Assembly (NCBI GenBank): GCA_910585635.1 | Contig: CAJUFE010000015.1 | Span: 19,296 to 83,295 of the forward strand | Direction: 5' to 3' | DNA length: 64,000 nucleotides | Source of the DNA: an uncultured Lachnospiraceae bacterium | Lineage (GTDB): Bacteria > Bacillota > Clostridia > Lachnospirales > Lachnospiraceae | Shown here: one piece after another, positions 16,638-26,017 of the stretch | Layout of the letters: every line of letters begins with the position of its first letter | How positions within the stretch are numbered: the first letter of the stretch is position 1 | Made by a program: the position numbers and the translations under genes | The notes under the pieces: generated by a model | Seen by the model: only the letters and a program-made list of their open reading frames with translations | Databases searched by the model: none | What the model was told of the DNA's origin: nothing

Positions 16638-18368
16638 ATGCTCACGAACCCGATCCTAAGAGGCTTTCAGCCCGATGCCAGCGTATGTGTTGTGGGAGAG
16701 GACTATTATATCGCCACATCGACCTTTGAATGGTGGCCGGGGGTGATGATCTATCATTCCAGGGATCTGGCCGATTGGCGGCTGGCGGCGCGGCCATTAA
16801 ACCGGAAGGGACAGCTGAGCCTTACCGGGGACCGCAACTCCGGCGGGATCTGGGCTCCCCACCTATCCTATAAGGATGGACGGTTCTGGCTGATGATCAC
16901 CGATGTGAAGACAGACCAATGTTTTAAGGACACCTTGAACTATATCCTGTCCTGCGAGAGGATCGACGGGGAATGGACAGATCCGGTGTTCGTCCATGCT
17001 TCCGGCTTTGACCCGGCTCTGTTCCATGATGAGGACGGGAAGACCTATGTGATGAGCATGCTCTGGGACTACCGGCCTTATAAGCCGAATTTTAACGGGG
17101 TGGCCCTACAGCAGTACGATCTGGAGGAAAAGAAGCTTTTAGGGGAGAGGAAGAAGATCTTTGGCGGTTCCGGCTGGGGGCTTACGGAAGGACCCCAGAT
17201 CATGAAAAAGGATGGGTGGTATTATCTTCTGTGCGCGGAGGGCGGCACAGGCTTCAGCCACGCCAGTGTGGTGTGCTGTTCAAGGGATATCTGGGGGCCC
17301 TATGAGATCTCCCCGTACACGCCGTTTATCTCTACCCGCTTCGCGCCCCAGTCCCCCCTGCAGAAATGCGGCCATGCCAGCTTCCTGAAAGGCCCTGGGG
17401 GCAGATGGTATATCACCTATATCTGCGCGAGGCCCCTGACCCTGCAGCGGGGAGACTGTGTGCTGGGCCGGGAGATGGGGCTGGCAGAGATCGTCTGGAC
17501 CGACGGATGGCCCCATATCAAGGACGCGGAGGAAGCGCCCTATCTGGTCCCGCAAGGCGGGAGGATCCGCCTGCCGGACCGGGAGGTGATGCTGCCCGCG
17601 CCGCCGGTCAAGGAAGGGTGGAATGCCTTTACGGTGCCGCCGTTGACGGTGGATATCCCGGCAGGTCCCGATCCTGAAATGGAGGATAGGTCAGAGAAAG
17701 GACATGCCAGGGAGATGGCGTCCACCCGGCAGACCGACTGTAGCACAGAGACGGATTTCGATGAAAAGGAGCTGCCGGACTATCTCCACACGCTGCGGGA
17801 GCCTCTGGGAGAGCACATGTCCCTGACAGAGCGCCCAGGCTTTTTGCGGCTTTACGGACAGCAGTCCATCGCCTCTCTCCACAGCCAGACCATGGTGGCC
17901 AGGCGCTGGCAGAGTGTGCATTTTACGGCGGGGACAGAGCTGGAGTTTTGGCCTGAGAGCTATGAGCAGATGGCTGGTCTCACCTGCTTTTACGACACGG
18001 AAAACTATATGTATGCCTATGTCTCCTACGATGAGGACCGACGGTGCAGGATCTTGGATATTTTGGTATGCGAGCATGGGAAAACTGTGGTATGCTTAGG
18101 AGAAGAGCGGATCTCTATACCGGATGGAGTGGAGCGCATAGGTCTTGAGGTGCGGGTGGACAGGGAAGAGCTGCAGTTTTTCTATAGCTGGCTTGGGGAG
18201 CCCTTAAGGCCTTTGGGCGGGAAGCTGCCTGCCTCCCATCTGTCAGACGACCATATCCGGGAGAGCGCTCTGGTGTTCACCGGGGCTATGGTGGGGATCT
18301 GCGCGCAGGACATCTATGACCACAGCACCTATGGAGATTTTGCCTGCTTTTACTATCGGGAAGCATAA
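16638..18368 (+). CDS. Glycoside hydrolase family 43 (beta-xylosidase-like)
   Basis: 576 residues, cytoplasmic, no signal peptide. The five-bladed propeller starts with NPILRGFQPDASVCV, where the Asp is the general base. GFDPALFHD carries the pKa-modulating Asp and GLTEGPQIMKKDGWYYL the acid Glu. A C-terminal beta-sandwich (about 375-576) is typical of GH43 xylosidases and arabinofuranosidases. A variable acidic linker of about 45 residues separates the two. ATG at 16638 follows AAAGGAGG; the longer open frame to 16509 lacks a site. It releases xylose or arabinose from short oligosaccharides. It leads an operon with a two-component system. Confidence 0.88.
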   Translation: MLTNPILRGFQPDASVCVVGEDYYIATSTFEWWPGVMIYHSRDLADWRLAARPLNRKGQLSLTGDRNSGGIWAPHLSYKDGRFWLMITDVKTDQCFKDTLNYILSCERIDGEWTDPVFVHASGFDPALFHDEDGKTYVMSMLWDYRPYKPNFNGVALQQYDLEEKKLLGERKKIFGGSGWGLTEGPQIMKKDGWYYLLCAEGGTGFSHASVVCCSRDIWGPYEISPYTPFISTRFAPQSPLQKCGHASFLKGPGGRWYITYICARPLTLQRGDCVLGREMGLAEIVWTDGWPHIKDAEEAPYLVPQGGRIRLPDREVMLPAPPVKEGWNAFTVPPLTVDIPAGPDPEMEDRSEKGHAREMASTRQTDCSTETDFDEKELPDYLHTLREPLGEHMSLTERPGFLRLYGQQSIASLHSQTMVARRWQSVHFTAGTELEFWPESYEQMAGLTCFYDTENYMYAYVSYDEDRRCRILDILVCEHGKTVVCLGEERISIPDGVERIGLEVRVDREELQFFYSWLGEPLRPLGGKLPASHLSDDHIRESALVFTGAMVGICAQDIYDHSTYGDFACFYYREA

Positions 18369-18399
18369 GGATCGAGAAGAGAGAAAGGACAAAAGAAGG

Positions 18400-19977
18400 A
18401 TGATACAGGCGATCCTGGCAGATGATGAGGGGATCATCGTAAAGGGACTGAAAAAACTGATCGATTGGGAGCGGCTGGGCGTGGAGATCGTGGGAGAGGC
18501 CGGCGACGGGGCGGAGGCCCTGGAGCTGATCAAAAAAAAGGCGCCCCAGCTGGTGGTATCGGATATCGCCATGCCCGGCTTATCGGGCTTAGAGATGCTG
18601 CGCCAGATCGGCAGCCAGGGGATGAACACCAAGGTGATCTTCATCAGCGGCTACCAGGAATTTTCCTACGCCCAGGATGCGGTCCGCTATGGGGCGGTGG
18701 ACTATCTCCTAAAGCCGGTGGAGCAGGAGGAGCTGGAGCGGGCGGTCTTAAAGGCGATCGCGCTGATCGACGAAAAGGACCGGCTGGAGCTGCTTTCGGA
18801 TCCAGGGCCGACGGATACGATCCACCAGCTCTTTAAGAAGATCGGCGGCAGCGGGGAGTACGCCAGGGAGGATCTCTACAGGCAGTTTTCCGGCCTGGAC
18901 ATCTCGGTGGAGGATAAGGCGATGGTGGGCGTGGGCTTCCGCCTGTACACCCTGAAGGGGGGAGAGGCGAATGCCAGGATGCAGGAGCTGCTGCGGTTCT
19001 CCGCCGCTAATAAGATCCAGAAGCTTATGGAGGAGCGGGGCTGGGGCTTTATGATCAAAAAGGAGATCAGCGCCTGTTACGGGGTCCTCCTGCTGGAAAA
19101 GGGGGAAGGGAGACCGGTCGTAAAGGACCGTATCCGCAGGCTCATGGCAGCGGCCGACGGCCAGAAGGGGCTGGTGGTGAAGGCAGGTGTGGGGGAGCTG
19201 GTGGAGGATATCACGCTGCTCCCTCTGGTCTATAAGACCGCCAGATTTTCCATGGAGCTCTACTATTTTACCGAGGAGGAGATCATCTGGTACGAGGATG
19301 TGGAGAAGGAATTCCACGGCTCCTTTGAGCAGTACCAGGAGGAGGTCCGGAAGCTGGAGCAGAGCCTCTCAGACCGGGCGCGGTCGGTGGAAGAGGAGAT
19401 AAAAAGGGTCCTGGCGGTGATCCGGGACCTCCATTTCGGTAATCGGTATGCGGCCTTGAACCGGTGCAATCTGATGCTGTCCGAGCTGCTCCAGGACCTT
19501 TGCGGGATGTACCTGTTGGACCGGAGCTGGATCGGGGAGGGGGAGCGATGTATGGAGCAGATGCGGCTCATGCCCACCTACCGGCAGACCTGCGAGCTGG
19601 TGACGGCGTTCCTTGAGCGGGTCCATCAGCAGATCCTCTCCGGCGGCAGCGGGGAGTATAATGAAGCGCTGCGGATCCGCCAGTATGTGGAGGACCATTT
19701 TGACGAGGATCTGACCCTGGAGACCATGGCCCGCATGGTGGGGATGAACCCCTATTATTTCAGCAGCTATTTTAAGAAAAATACCGGGATGAACTTCAAG
19801 GCCTATCTGACGGATATCCGGATGACGGAGGCAGCCAGGCTCCTTTTGAACACTGACCAGAAGGCCTATGAGATCGCCCGGCGGGTAGGCTACCGGAACG
19901 TGCGCCAGTTCAATGAAAATTTCAGAGGGAGATATGGGAAGAGTCCGAATGAGTACAGGAAGGAACAGAAGCGATAG
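18400..19977 (+). CDS. YesN-like response regulator (REC + AraC HTH)
   Basis: 525 residues. A receiver domain at the N terminus has the phospho-acceptor D55 in LVVSDIAMPG and the conserved Lys in DYLLKPVE. A long helical middle region follows. The C-terminal AraC-type DNA-binding domain has VGMNPYYFSSYFKKNTG and VGYRNVRQFNENFRGRYG. It should activate carbohydrate genes when phosphorylated by the YesM-type kinase encoded two genes on. It starts 31 bases after the GH43 gene and its end overlaps the binding-protein gene, so all four genes appear co-transcribed. Confidence 0.9.
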   Translation: MIQAILADDEGIIVKGLKKLIDWERLGVEIVGEAGDGAEALELIKKKAPQLVVSDIAMPGLSGLEMLRQIGSQGMNTKVIFISGYQEFSYAQDAVRYGAVDYLLKPVEQEELERAVLKAIALIDEKDRLELLSDPGPTDTIHQLFKKIGGSGEYAREDLYRQFSGLDISVEDKAMVGVGFRLYTLKGGEANARMQELLRFSAANKIQKLMEERGWGFMIKKEISACYGVLLLEKGEGRPVVKDRIRRLMAAADGQKGLVVKAGVGELVEDITLLPLVYKTARFSMELYYFTEEEIIWYEDVEKEFHGSFEQYQEEVRKLEQSLSDRARSVEEEIKRVLAVIRDLHFGNRYAALNRCNLMLSELLQDLCGMYLLDRSWIGEGERCMEQMRLMPTYRQTCELVTAFLERVHQQILSGGSGEYNEALRIRQYVEDHFDEDLTLETMARMVGMNPYYFSSYFKKNTGMNFKAYLTDIRMTEAARLLLNTDQKAYEIARRVGYRNVRQFNENFRGRYGKSPNEYRKEQKR

Positions 19978-21223
19978 GAAAAGACAGCCGGGCGCGTGGC
20001 GGTCCGGCTGGTCCTGCGGTATGCTCTGTGTGCTGCTGTGGGCGGCAGGCGGCTGTGGTATCCGGACAGAGGAGGCGGCCACGGAGAACTTGACCGAGCT
20101 GCAGGTGATCTATTCCTCCGGCGATATCCGCTGGACCGGGAGCATGGAATGGGTGGCCGAACAGTTCATGGAAGCGAACCCGGATATCCGGGTGACCTTA
20201 AAGGCACCTACGGATGTAGAGGGGCAGAGCTTCACGGACCGGCTGAAGGCCATGATCGCCCAGGACGGATTTTATGATGTGGTGGAGCTTAGAGAGGCGG
20301 CCCGGTTCGCGGGAGCGGGGTATCTGATGCCGCTGCCGGAAAGCCTGACCGACCTGCTCCGTCCGGAGGAGAAGGGGGAGCAGGTGTGCTATGCCATCCC
20401 ACGCTATACGACGACCCTGGGGATGATCTATGACCGGGGGCTTTTTCGGCGTCTGGGGCTTTCGGAGCCGGAAAGCTACGAAGAGTTTTTGGATATCTGC
20501 GAGAAGATCCGTCAGGCGGGCGTCAGCCCGGTGGCGGTGGGCGGCGCGGATCTGTGGCACATGGGATTTTGGGGGAATCATCTGTACCAGAACGAGATCC
20601 TGGATGCCTGTGAGGAGGCGGACTGGAGCAAGGAGAGGACAGGAGAGATGCTGAAGGGCTTTCGGAGCTTGAGCCAGGAGGGCTATATCGAGGCCCGTTT
20701 TTCCACGGTCTCGGACAGCCAGACCGTCCAGGAGCTGTCCTCCGGCAGCGCGGCTATGCTCTACAGCGGCCCCTGGATCATCGACCAGGTGCTGGGGCTG
20801 GACCCTGAAAAGGAGCTGGGGTTTTTCTATCTCCCCGGAAAGGACGGCCGGACCCGGGTGCCGGTGGACCGTTCCGTCACATGGGGGATCAGCGCCAGGA
20901 CAGCTGAGGATGAGGCGCGGGTGGAGGCGGCAGTACGGTTCCTGCGCTTTTTTTATTCAGAAGGGATCTATGAGCATGTGCTGGCCCAGATGAACGCGGA
21001 GCCTGTCACGGTGCGGGTGTTAGATGGCGGGGAGACCATGGCCCGGCAGATGGTGCGGAAGGCCGCAAAGGAGGGGATGAGCTACTGTGACCGGCTGGTA
21101 GGAGACGCCGGGACGCCGGACGGCTTCCGCAGCTTTTACGACCAGTGCCTCCAGGAGGTGCTGTGGGGCGGGACGCCGGTGGAGGACATAGCAAAGGAGC
21201 TTGAGGAGAGGTGGGAGAGGTGA
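19934..21223 (+). CDS. Extracellular solute-binding lipoprotein
   Basis: 429 residues, ABC-type carbohydrate-binding family 1 fold. The basic N terminus and hydrophobic segment end in a lipobox (WAAGGC). Family features include MEWVAEQFMEANPDIRVTL near the N terminus and GSAAMLYSGPWII near residue 270. No permease gene is near. The gene lies between the response regulator and the histidine kinase, overlapping both, so it may present a sugar to the kinase and not to a transporter. ATG 19934 with GAGG was chosen; ATG 19949 is a close alternative. Confidence 0.8.
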   Translation: MGRVRMSTGRNRSDRKRQPGAWRSGWSCGMLCVLLWAAGGCGIRTEEAATENLTELQVIYSSGDIRWTGSMEWVAEQFMEANPDIRVTLKAPTDVEGQSFTDRLKAMIAQDGFYDVVELREAARFAGAGYLMPLPESLTDLLRPEEKGEQVCYAIPRYTTTLGMIYDRGLFRRLGLSEPESYEEFLDICEKIRQAGVSPVAVGGADLWHMGFWGNHLYQNEILDACEEADWSKERTGEMLKGFRSLSQEGYIEARFSTVSDSQTVQELSSGSAAMLYSGPWIIDQVLGLDPEKELGFFYLPGKDGRTRVPVDRSVTWGISARTAEDEARVEAAVRFLRFFYSEGIYEHVLAQMNAEPVTVRVLDGGETMARQMVRKAAKEGMSYCDRLVGDAGTPDGFRSFYDQCLQEVLWGGTPVEDIAKELEERWER

Positions 21224-23016
21224 ACAGGAGACGGAAAAGTATCTTTTTTCAGCTCACCGTGGCTTTTTTGCTTTTGGGGATCCTCCCGCTGACCATTGCC
21301 GGGGCGGTGCTGTATGGGCAGTTCAGTCGGAACCTGGAGCGGGTGATGCTAAAGGACATGGCACGGATCGTGGCCTATACCTGTGATAATGTGGCGGAGA
21401 TGGAAACAGAGTGTGACGAGCTGACCAAGCTGGTCTATGATATCCCGCTGGAGGACGGGCGCTGGCTCTGGGAGTGCTTAAAGGAGACACATGGACCGGA
21501 AAGCGACAGGAGGCTCATGGTCAACGGGCTGATGAAGAAGATCCTGGAGCGGGACAGCAAGATCGCCAGTGCCTACTTCATCGACGGGCAGGGCCAGGTC
21601 TACTATGCCACGGCCAATACCCAGAAGGTGCTGGATGAGGATACACTTAAAAATGCGCTGGCGCAGATGGGGCTTGAAGGTCCCGGCCTGTCGGTGGGGC
21701 CTACCCATGTGGATGACTATTTCCCTCAGTCGAAAAACCAGGTGCTCACCTTTTCCCGCTCCTATCAGGATGTGTCCGGGATGGGGACCTTAGAGCAGTC
21801 GCTGGGCAGGCTGTATGTGGACATCCACTTGAGCAAGCTCTCCGGCGTGCTGGAGGAGCCGGATAAGGAACAGCAGGGGATCCTGCGGCTGGTGTCAGCA
21901 GACGGTCTCTGTATCTACAGTACAAAGAAGGAGGAGATCGGGAGCATGGCGCAGACCGGCGCGGGGGAGCCAGGGGAGCTTTACAGCGGCCGCGGCCGCC
22001 GGTCCGACTACTGGACCTGCAAGGAGATCCCCGGCTGTGGCTGGAAGGTGGCGCTGCAGACGCCCAGGTCTGCCCTCATGCAGAACTTAGATCAGACACG
22101 GAAGGTGGTGCTCCTTTTCGTGGGAGGCAGCTTCATCGTCCTGTTCCTTCTCTACGGGCATTTCCTGCGCCGTCTCAGGAGGCCGGTGAGGGAGCTGGAG
22201 CAGGGGATGTACGAGATCCAAAAGGGGAACTTCGGCGTGCGCGTCCAGGTGGAACGGGAAGATGAGCTGGGGCATCTGGCCAAGGGGCTGAACCACATGG
22301 CCCAGGAGCTGGAGGCCTATATCCGCCGGGTGTATGTGGCGGAGATCCGGCAGCGGGAGGCGGAGCTGGATGCCTTGAAATCCCAGATCAAGCCTCATTA
22401 TCTGTATAATACCCTGGACGTGATCCGCATGATGGCCTTAGACCATGAGGATGGCCAGACGGCCCAGATGGTGGAGAGCCTGTCCCGGCAGCTGAAATAT
22501 CTGATCGGCTATAACAGCGACCGGGTGCCTCTGTACCGGGAGATCGACAACATCCGGGAGTACTTCGTGATCATGGGGGCCCGCTATGAGCATAAGATCC
22601 ATCTGGAACTGGACATCGCCGAAGAGACAGCCGGCTGTCCGATCATCAAGCTGAGCCTGCAGCCGATCGTGGAGAACGCGGTCCGCCACGGCCTGCGCCA
22701 GAAGGGCGGCGGCACGGTGCGGATCGAGACCGCCAGGCGGGATAAGGAGCTGGAGATCATCGTGATGGACGACGGGGTGGGTATGGATGAGGAGACCCTA
22801 AAGGCCCTGCAGGCCTCCATGGAGAGCGGTCAGGTGGGGGAGCGCAGGGAGGATGGCTGGCATCATGTAGGACTGAAGAACACCTATGACCGGATCCAGA
22901 AGAATTTCGGCCCGGACTATGGGCTGGAGATCATGAGCGATGAGGGCGTGGGGACGGTGGTGATCTGCCATCTGCCCTTTTTGGAGGGCAAAGAGGAGGA
23001 GCACTTTTTGCTGTGA
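21220..23016 (+). CDS. YesM-like sensor histidine kinase
   Basis: About 598 residues. Two membrane helices (about 12-33 and 295-315) frame an extracellular sensor region. A HAMP domain follows, then the His_kinase box QIKPHYLYNTLDVIRM with the phospho-His, and an ATPase domain with PIVENAVRHG (N box) and MDDGVGMDEE (G box). GTG at 21220 overlaps the stop of the binding-protein gene in a GTGA arrangement; GTG at 21211 is also possible. It should phosphorylate the co-transcribed YesN-like regulator. Its sensor region may contact the neighbouring binding protein. Confidence 0.88.
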   Translation: MNRRRKSIFFQLTVAFLLLGILPLTIAGAVLYGQFSRNLERVMLKDMARIVAYTCDNVAEMETECDELTKLVYDIPLEDGRWLWECLKETHGPESDRRLMVNGLMKKILERDSKIASAYFIDGQGQVYYATANTQKVLDEDTLKNALAQMGLEGPGLSVGPTHVDDYFPQSKNQVLTFSRSYQDVSGMGTLEQSLGRLYVDIHLSKLSGVLEEPDKEQQGILRLVSADGLCIYSTKKEEIGSMAQTGAGEPGELYSGRGRRSDYWTCKEIPGCGWKVALQTPRSALMQNLDQTRKVVLLFVGGSFIVLFLLYGHFLRRLRRPVRELEQGMYEIQKGNFGVRVQVEREDELGHLAKGLNHMAQELEAYIRRVYVAEIRQREAELDALKSQIKPHYLYNTLDVIRMMALDHEDGQTAQMVESLSRQLKYLIGYNSDRVPLYREIDNIREYFVIMGARYEHKIHLELDIAEETAGCPIIKLSLQPIVENAVRHGLRQKGGGTVRIETARRDKELEIIVMDDGVGMDEETLKALQASMESGQVGERREDGWHHVGLKNTYDRIQKNFGPDYGLEIMSDEGVGTVVICHLPFLEGKEEEHFLL

Positions 23017-23037
23017 ACAGAGGAAATTTCAGAAAAA

Positions 23038-23077
23038 GGGGAGGGCTTTTTAGACATCAGGCCCTCCCCATTGTATT
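23038..23077 (+). terminator. Hairpin after the sensor kinase gene
   Basis: GGGGAGGGC (23038-23046) pairs with GCCCTCCCC (23061-23069). The following ATTGTATTG is a poor T-run, so termination may be partial. Confidence 0.55.
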
Positions 23078-23132
23078 GCCCGAAAGGCCATGATAAGCTG
23101 TGACCTGTAAGATAAAAGAAAGGAGAGCAGCC

Positions 23133-23945
23133 ATGGGATATCAGTTACTCTGCCTGGATCTGGACGGCACGCTCCTGGATGCGAAAAAGCAGCTTTCGCC
23201 TGAGGACAGCGCGGCGGTCCGGCAGGCCTGGAAGGCCGGGACCCAGATCTGCATCGCCTCTGGGAGAGGCGCTGGATCGGCAGGCGGATACTTAGAAAAA
23301 ATGGGGGTCACGGGGAGCGTGACAGCCTTGAACGGCGGCCAGGTGGTGTGCCATGGAACCGAGATCTACCGGGCCGAGATGACGCCAAAGACCGTGGGAG
23401 CGGTGCTGCAGATTGTGAAGGAGATGGGGCTGACCGGCTATTTCAATGACGGGGAAAAGACCTTGGCCGTGAACGAGGATGAGGCCTCGATCCGCAGGCG
23501 TTTAGGGAACGATCCCATGCTCCTTAAGACCTATCAGGTGGAGACAGAAGAGAGCCTGTGGGAGAAGGTAGCCGGGGGAAGGCAGAAGATCGTGAAGATC
23601 AGTATCCGGGAGGACGATCCTGAGCGTTTAGAGGAGATCCGTAAGAGGGTGGAGGCGAAGGCAGCGGCCGGTGTGGCGAAGTCGGATGTCAACTATCTGG
23701 ATATCTTCCCCTCCGGGCAGTCCAAGTGGACCGGCATCGAGAGGCTGCTCCGACACTTGGATATCCCGGCAGGCGACTGTGTCTGCTTCGGGGACAATGA
23801 GAACGACCAGGAGATGCTCGTGCATGCGGGATTGGGGATCGCCATGGGCAATGCCAGTCCAGAGCTAAAGGCCGCGGCGGATCGGATCACAAAGCCTGCC
23901 GGAGCCTGCGGGGTCGCCTACGGGATTCGGACCTGGGTCTTGTAA
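23133..23945 (+). CDS. Cof-type HAD phosphatase
   Basis: 270 residues, class IIB HAD. Motif I is CLDLDGTLLD, motif II lies in CIASGRGAGS, Lys is in FPSGQSKWTGIERLL, and motif IV is CFGDNENDQEML. A large C2 cap lies between motifs II and III. Such enzymes dephosphorylate sugar phosphates or related metabolites in the cytoplasm; the substrate is not evident. ATG follows AAGGAGAG. It sits just ahead of the mannose-family PTS genes and could belong to that regulon. Confidence 0.85.
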   Translation: MGYQLLCLDLDGTLLDAKKQLSPEDSAAVRQAWKAGTQICIASGRGAGSAGGYLEKMGVTGSVTALNGGQVVCHGTEIYRAEMTPKTVGAVLQIVKEMGLTGYFNDGEKTLAVNEDEASIRRRLGNDPMLLKTYQVETEESLWEKVAGGRQKIVKISIREDDPERLEEIRKRVEAKAAAGVAKSDVNYLDIFPSGQSKWTGIERLLRHLDIPAGDCVCFGDNENDQEMLVHAGLGIAMGNASPELKAAADRITKPAGACGVAYGIRTWVL

Positions 23946-24015
23946 GGAACAGTCCAGGGCCATCGGAACGGCCGCTCCTGTAGAGCGAGGATCGGAACAA
24001 AGAAAGGAGAAGGAT

Positions 24016-24432
24016 ATGGACAAAAAGATTATTTTGGTATCTCACGGAAAGCTGTCCGCAGGGATGCTCCACTCGGTGCAGATGATCGTGGGAAAGAACG
24101 AGACGATCTCCTGCATGGGGATGCTTCCCGGGGAGCATTATCAGCCCATGGTGGATGCGGTGGAGCAGCAGCTGAAGGACCACCCAGACACCCAGTATAT
24201 CGTGGTGGCAGACCTTCTGGGAGGGAGCGTCTGCAACGGCATGACCACCCTGACCGGCTATCCTAACATGAAGCTGATCGCTGGGATGAACATGGGCCTG
24301 GTCATCAACCTGCTCTTAGCCCCCGGAGCCTTGAGCGACCAGGAGATCGATGCCAAGATCCAGGAAGCGAAGGATATCTGCCATCGGGTGGTGCTGGAGG
24401 AGAACGACGGGGATGGGGATGATTTCTTCTAG
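24016..24432 (+). CDS. PTS EIIA, mannose/fructose/sorbose family
   Basis: 138 residues. The phosphorylated His is H10 in ILVSHGKLSAGM. VVADLLGGSVCN is the conserved strand-loop of EIIA-Man. It accepts phosphate from HPr and passes it to EIIB encoded at 26018. AGAAAGGAGAAGG precedes the ATG. The acidic C terminus is common. Its EIIB, EIIC and EIID partners lie beyond the GH88 gene in the same direction, so this is one split PTS. Confidence 0.9.
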   Translation: MDKKIILVSHGKLSAGMLHSVQMIVGKNETISCMGMLPGEHYQPMVDAVEQQLKDHPDTQYIVVADLLGGSVCNGMTTLTGYPNMKLIAGMNMGLVINLLLAPGALSDQEIDAKIQEAKDICHRVVLEENDGDGDDFF

Positions 24433-24464
24433 CGGGAGGAGCAGGACATGTAGCTCCAGATAAG

Positions 24465-24516
24465 TATGAAAGCAAGCTTTCATATCTACCTTTATGGCAG
24501 GTGCAAGACCTGCCAT
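24465..24516 (+). other. Two adjacent hairpins between EIIA and GH88 genes
   Basis: TATGAAAGC/GCTTTCATA (24465-24484) with a two-base loop, and ATGGCAGGT/ACCTGCCAT (24494-24516) with a five-base loop. Neither is followed by a T-run. They may set mRNA cleavage or stability within the operon. Confidence 0.55.
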
Positions 24517-24622
24517 GCAGAAGAAAAGATGAAAAAGATGAGGATTTAAGGTACATATGGGTAGAGGATGCATGGATGGAAGAGACATGCATATCCAGAT
24601 CAAGAAAGAGGAGGGGAGTTTC

Positions 24623-25759
24623 ATGCGATATCCGTTAAATGACGCGGACCGCGCCTGGGCGGAAGAGACCTACGGAAAGCTCTGCAAAAAGCTGTCCGCG
24701 GAGTGCGACCGGGTGGGCGGTAAGATCCCGTACATCGCCCGGGACGGTGTCTACGACGAGGACAAAGCCGACACCGATATCGTCTGGTGGACCAACGGCT
24801 TCTGGCCGGGGATCTGCTGGCAGATGTACCATGCCACAGGGGAAGAAAAGTACGAAAGGGCAGCCCGGGAGGTGGAGGAAAAGCTGGATAAAGCCTTCGA
24901 TATCTACACCGGCCTCCACCACGACGTAGGCTTCATGTGGCTCCATTCAGCGGTGGCCGACTACCGGATCACCGGCGATGATCGGGCCAAGGCCAGAGGC
25001 CTCCATGCGGCCCATCTGCTGGCCGGGCGCTACAATCCCAGAGGGAAGTTCATCCGCTCCTGGAACCGGGACCGCTCCGGCTGGGTGATCGTGGACAGCA
25101 TGATGAACATCCAGCTCCTGTTCTGGGCTAAGGAGACACTGGGCGATCCCCGGTTCGGCTTTATAGCAGAGGACCACGCGGACACCCTGATGTGCTATAC
25201 CGTGCGCCCCGACGGCTCCTGCAACCACATCATCGTGCTGGACCCAGAGACCGGAGCCCTCTTAGAAACACCCGGCGGCCAAGGCTATGCCAGCGGCTCC
25301 GCCTGGTCCCGGGGCCAGTCCTGGGCTATCTACGGCTATGCCCTGGCATACCGCCATACCGGGAAACAGGCATACTTAGACACAGCGAAAAAAGTAGCCC
25401 ACTACTTTATCGCCCAGACCGACCGGACCGGCAGTATCCCCCTGTTAGACTTCAGAGCTCCCAAAGAGCCGGTCTACTGGGACACCACCGCCGGCATGTG
25501 CGCCGCCTGCGGCCTCTTAGAGATCGCCGAACACGTACCGGACCTGGAAAAAGCATTCTACACCGACAGCGCCCTAAATCTCCTTAAGGCCACCGACGAA
25601 AAACACTGCGACTGGGACCCCGCCCGCGACGCGATCGTCGGGATGGGCTCCGGCTCCTACGCCACCGACCACGACCGCCACGTCCCGATCATCTACGGTG
25701 ACTATTATCTTGTGGAGGCGGTACTGCGGCTGTTAGACAAGGATATCCTGTTGTGGTGA
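24623..25759 (+). CDS. ugl: Unsaturated glucuronyl hydrolase, GH88
   Basis: 378 residues. It removes the 4,5-unsaturated uronic acid left by polysaccharide lyases, in the cytoplasm, by hydrating the double bond. The alpha6/alpha6-barrel has WWTNGFWPGICW, HHDVGFMWLHS with D101, and VIVDSMMN with D158. These match the two essential Asp residues of the family. YASGSAWSRGQSWAIYG is another signature. GAGGAGGGG precedes ATG 24623; the open frame from 24557 is not used. Its place inside a mannose-family PTS operon is typical of glycosaminoglycan disaccharide use, known from streptococci. Confidence 0.92.
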   Translation: MRYPLNDADRAWAEETYGKLCKKLSAECDRVGGKIPYIARDGVYDEDKADTDIVWWTNGFWPGICWQMYHATGEEKYERAAREVEEKLDKAFDIYTGLHHDVGFMWLHSAVADYRITGDDRAKARGLHAAHLLAGRYNPRGKFIRSWNRDRSGWVIVDSMMNIQLLFWAKETLGDPRFGFIAEDHADTLMCYTVRPDGSCNHIIVLDPETGALLETPGGQGYASGSAWSRGQSWAIYGYALAYRHTGKQAYLDTAKKVAHYFIAQTDRTGSIPLLDFRAPKEPVYWDTTAGMCAACGLLEIAEHVPDLEKAFYTDSALNLLKATDEKHCDWDPARDAIVGMGSGSYATDHDRHVPIIYGDYYLVEAVLRLLDKDILLW

Positions 25760-25796
25760 CAGTGTAGCCATATTATACATTCGTTGCGCAGATATA

Positions 25797-25998
25797 AAGA
25801 CTGACCTTTCACAACCATACACCCTGCTAACCGATAAAGTAGCGGAGGCAGGGCGGTGTCACAAAAGGAACCCCTGAAAAACGCCGGTGCTTGGCGAGGT
25901 TCTTTCGAGCCTAGCATCCGCTGCGTTTTTCCCGGAGCGAGAGCGCGGTGACGTTGTGACACCGCCCTGCCGGAGCGGACCTTATACAAAAAAGAAAA
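25797..25998 (-). repeat. MITE-like structured repeat, copy 3 (diverged)
   Basis: Minus-strand copy of the repeat found at 528-756 and 35110-35305. The outer arms GGCAGGGCGGTGTCACAA (25847-25864) and 25954-25971 pair perfectly over 18 bp. The inner arms GAAAAACGC and GCGTTTTTC also pair. Both arms differ from the other copies in a matched way. One end (ACCTTTCACA) resembles the terminal repeat; the other is lost. It fills the 258-base gap between the GH88 and EIIB genes and probably lies within the transcript. Confidence 0.8.
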
Positions 25999-26017
25999 AC
26001 AAAGGAGGCACAAAACC

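Noticed and set aside
19934..21223. Complete ABC sugar transporter with the binding protein
   Set aside because: No permease or ATPase gene is near; the adjacent genes are a response regulator and a kinase.
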